Below are positions 40,911 to 42,847 of a DNA stretch of 42,847 nucleotides, piece after piece. The stretch is from the NCBI GenBank assembly GCA_003175935.1, contig PSRI01000131.1, forward strand, positions 1 through 42,847. Reading direction: 5' to 3'. The notes beneath the pieces were generated by a model. It saw only the letters and a program-made list of their open reading frames with translations, was not told the origin of the DNA and did not search any database. Each line of letters opens with the position of its first letter. Position 1 is the stretch's first letter. The position numbers and the translations under genes are program-made. The DNA comes from Bacteroidota bacterium. GTDB taxonomy: Bacteria; Bacteroidota; Bacteroidia; Chitinophagales; Chitinophagaceae.

Positions 40911-42847
40911 ATGAACATTTCAGAATTGAGTTTGCGGAGGCCTGTACTGGCTACGGTTCTGAGTATAATCATTGTCATTTTTGGCGTAATAGGATTCACC
41001 TTCCTCGGCATACGCGACTATCCTGCCATTGATCCTCCGCTTATCAACGTGCGCACCAGTTATGCCGGTGCAAATGCCGATATCATCGAGTCTCAAATCA
41101 CAGAGCCACTCGAAAAATCTATTAATGGTATCGCGGGGATTAAGAATATCACGTCTTCAAGCAGTCAGGGTAACAGTAATATAACCGTAGAATTTGATTT
41201 AGGAATTGACCTGGAAGCCGCGGCTAATGATGTGCGTGATAAAGTTTCACAGGCGCAACGTTTACTGCCTCAGGATTTGGATGCACCTTCGGTTGTATCG
41301 AAAGCTGACGCCAATTCTGATGCGATCATTTCCATGACTGTACAAAGTAAAACAAGAAATCAACTGCAGGTTAATGAATATGCAACTAATGTACTGCAGG
41401 AGAGATTGCAAACTATTCCGGGTGTAAGTAGTTTACAAATTTGGGGTGAGAAAAAATATGCGATGCGGATTTGGTTTGAGCCCTCAAAACTAAGTGCATA
41501 TGGGCTCACGTTCCAGGACGTACAAATGGCATTGCAAAGAGAAAACGTGGATCTGCCTTCAGGTAAAATCGCTGGAAATACAACGGAACTTACCGTTAGA
41601 ACATTTGGAAGATTAACCACCGAAGAAGAGTTCAATAATATCATCATCAAAAATCAGAACGGTAGCGATATCAGGTTAAAGGATATTGGTGAGGCAGTTT
41701 TGGGTCCCGAAAACGAAGAAACCATTTTGAAGCTGAACGGAACGCCAATGATTGCACTCGCAATTGTTCCTCAACCAGGTTCCAATTATGTCTCTATCTC
41801 AAAAGAATTCTACAAACGATATGAACAATTAAAAAAAGAAGTGCCCGAAGATATTCAGCTGGACATCATTCTTGACCAAAGTGTTTTCATTAAAAGAGGA
41901 ATAGCGGAAGTGGAGGAAACATTGATCATTGCCATTGTTTTGGTGGTGCTTATTATTTATTTGTTCTTCCGTGATTGGATTATTGCCATACGCCCCCTCA
42001 TAGATATTCCTGTTTCACTAATAGCCGCATTTTTCATTATGTACTTAAGCGGCTTTACCATAAATGTATTGAGTTTGCTGGGTATAGTTTTAGCAACCGG
42101 ACTCGTGGTAGACGATGGTATTGTGGTCACTGAAAACATTTTCAAAAAAATGGAAATGGGTTTAAATAAGTGGCAGGCAGCAAAGCAGGGGTCGAAGGAA
42201 ATTTATTTTGCCGTAATTGCCACTTCTCTCACACTGGCAGTAATATTTCTTCCAATCATTTTCTTACAGGGTTTTGTTGGAAGATTGTTTCGTGAATTTG
42301 GAATCGTGGTAGCCGGCGCTGTACTCGTATCAGCCTTTGTATCCCTTACATTAACTCCTGTACTGAACGTAAAGCTTACCAGAAAGAAACATGAACATGG
42401 TTGGTTTTACAGAGTAACAGAACCATTCTTCCGGGGAATGGAAAATGGTTACCATAGTTTCCTGGTTTCTTTCATGAAATATAAATGGATTGCAATTGTA
42501 ATCGTTTTGGCCTGCCTGGCCAGCATCTGGATGATCGGAAGAAACATTCCTTCTGAATTGGCCCCAATGGAAGATCGCAGTCAGTTTCGTTTGCAGGTTA
42601 CTGCTCCGGAAGGTACGGCTTATGAATACATGGATGCCTATATCGACAAGCTCGCACATTTTGTAATGGATTCTGTTCCTGAATATAAATCTGTACTCAC
42701 AGTTACAGCACCAGGCTTTACAGGTTCCGGTTCAGTTAATACCGGATTTGTGAGGGTTGTGCTTGTGGACCCTGATCAGCGGGTAAGAACGCAGCAGCAG
42801 GTTGTGGATATGGTTAACAGAAACATACCCAAATTTTCTGAGGGTCG
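40911..42847 (+). CDS. RND efflux transporter permease (AcrB/MexB type), 3' end outside the window
   Basis: The first 645 codons of a proton-driven RND pump of about 1,000 residues that exports drugs or other small molecules through the adaptor and an outer membrane channel. The N-terminus is typical (MNISELSLRRPVLATVL), and TM1 is followed by the large periplasmic loop with DYPAIDPPLINVRTSYAGA and GIKNITSSSSQGNSNITVEF. TM4 carries the two proton-relay Asp residues in LATGLVVDDGIVVTENIFKK. Next come LTLTPVLNVKL at the end of the first membrane half and the second periplasmic loop (ELAPMEDRSQFRLQVTAPEG). The frame is open to the last base with no break. It forms an operon with the adaptor; an outer membrane factor, if any, would be downstream of the window. 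Confidence 0.95.
   Translation, partial: MNISELSLRRPVLATVLSIIIVIFGVIGFTFLGIRDYPAIDPPLINVRTSYAGANADIIESQITEPLEKSINGIAGIKNITSSSSQGNSNITVEFDLGIDLEAAANDVRDKVSQAQRLLPQDLDAPSVVSKADANSDAIISMTVQSKTRNQLQVNEYATNVLQERLQTIPGVSSLQIWGEKKYAMRIWFEPSKLSAYGLTFQDVQMALQRENVDLPSGKIAGNTTELTVRTFGRLTTEEEFNNIIIKNQNGSDIRLKDIGEAVLGPENEETILKLNGTPMIALAIVPQPGSNYVSISKEFYKRYEQLKKEVPEDIQLDIILDQSVFIKRGIAEVEETLIIAIVLVVLIIYLFFRDWIIAIRPLIDIPVSLIAAFFIMYLSGFTINVLSLLGIVLATGLVVDDGIVVTENIFKKMEMGLNKWQAAKQGSKEIYFAVIATSLTLAVIFLPIIFLQGFVGRLFREFGIVVAGAVLVSAFVSLTLTPVLNVKLTRKKHEHGWFYRVTEPFFRGMENGYHSFLVSFMKYKWIAIVIVLACLASIWMIGRNIPSELAPMEDRSQFRLQVTAPEGTAYEYMDAYIDKLAHFVMDSVPEYKSVLTVTAPGFTGSGSVNTGFVRVVLVDPDQRVRTQQQVVDMVNRNIPKFSEG

Noticed and set aside
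1-42847. CRISPR arrays, tRNA/rRNA genes, insertion sequences, prophage or defence genes
   Set aside because: I looked for direct repeats with regular spacers, cloverleaf-like segments, transposase or integrase signatures and nuclease/helicase defence genes and found none. The heptad islands are too short and are inverted, not spacer-separated direct repeats.

Overview
The window reads as chromosomal DNA of a Bacteroidota bacterium, most likely a Chitinophagaceae-like member of the Chitinophagales/Sphingobacteriales. Supporting signs are a GLPGLI-family protein paired with a carboxypeptidase-regulatory-like/TonB-type outer membrane barrel, Bacteroidota-type promoter elements (TAnnTTTG) close to starts, a topoisomerase I ending in C-terminal repeats with no zinc fingers, DUF2851 and DUF2520 proteins, and AT-rich intergenic DNA. 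I see no tRNA, rRNA, CRISPR array, transposase, integrase or phage gene. Most of the window is housekeeping and carbohydrate metabolism. Both end genes are cut by the window edges.

Layout. 1-4.8 kb: partial AraC-family regulator, VOC protein, GtrA-like membrane protein, GNAT-like protein and argS. 4.9-5.7 kb: a lipoprotein with a cysteine-rich tail. 5.8-20.4 kb: a carbon-storage block. glgB, a secreted GH13 maltodextrinase with an SLC45/GPH-like sugar transporter, and glgC-glgA lie on the minus strand. An outer-membrane barrel/GLPGLI pair and a FucP-like sugar transporter with a ROK sugar kinase lie on the plus strand. Together these import or trim alpha-glucans, phosphorylate glucose and build glycogen through ADP-glucose. 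No phosphoglucomutase, glycogen phosphorylase or SusC/SusD pair is present. 20.4-28.1 kb: lipA, a small outer-membrane-like protein, OsmC, DUF2851, then Maf, a UbiA prenyltransferase, a KdsC-like phosphatase, an SRPBCC protein and a DUF2520 protein. 28.4-32.4 kb: topA, a SirB1-like protein and Dps. 32.4-38.0 kb: a secreted GH78 alpha-L-rhamnosidase followed by two Tat-exported Gfo/Idh/MocA oxidoreductase paralogues, a likely glycoside-processing unit. 38.1-39.6 kb: a compact csaA-TMEM175-MGMT operon. 39.8 kb to the end: an RND efflux adaptor and a truncated RND permease.

The least explained signals are these. (1) Two intergenic islands of 7-bp-phased GATTTTR repeats arranged as inverted arms bracket the csaA-TMEM175-MGMT operon. 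(2) The ROK kinase has all three zinc cysteines replaced (CGCGxxGCxE reads AGTGMLGSLE). (3) The lipoprotein at 4.9 kb ends in a C-x3-C-x6-CC-x6-C-x-C module. (4) The GH78/tandem Gfo-Idh cluster could support oxidative (3-keto) glycoside cleavage. (5) A large inverted repeat lies directly in front of the VOC gene. I did not find a clear new defence or mobile system and do not claim one.
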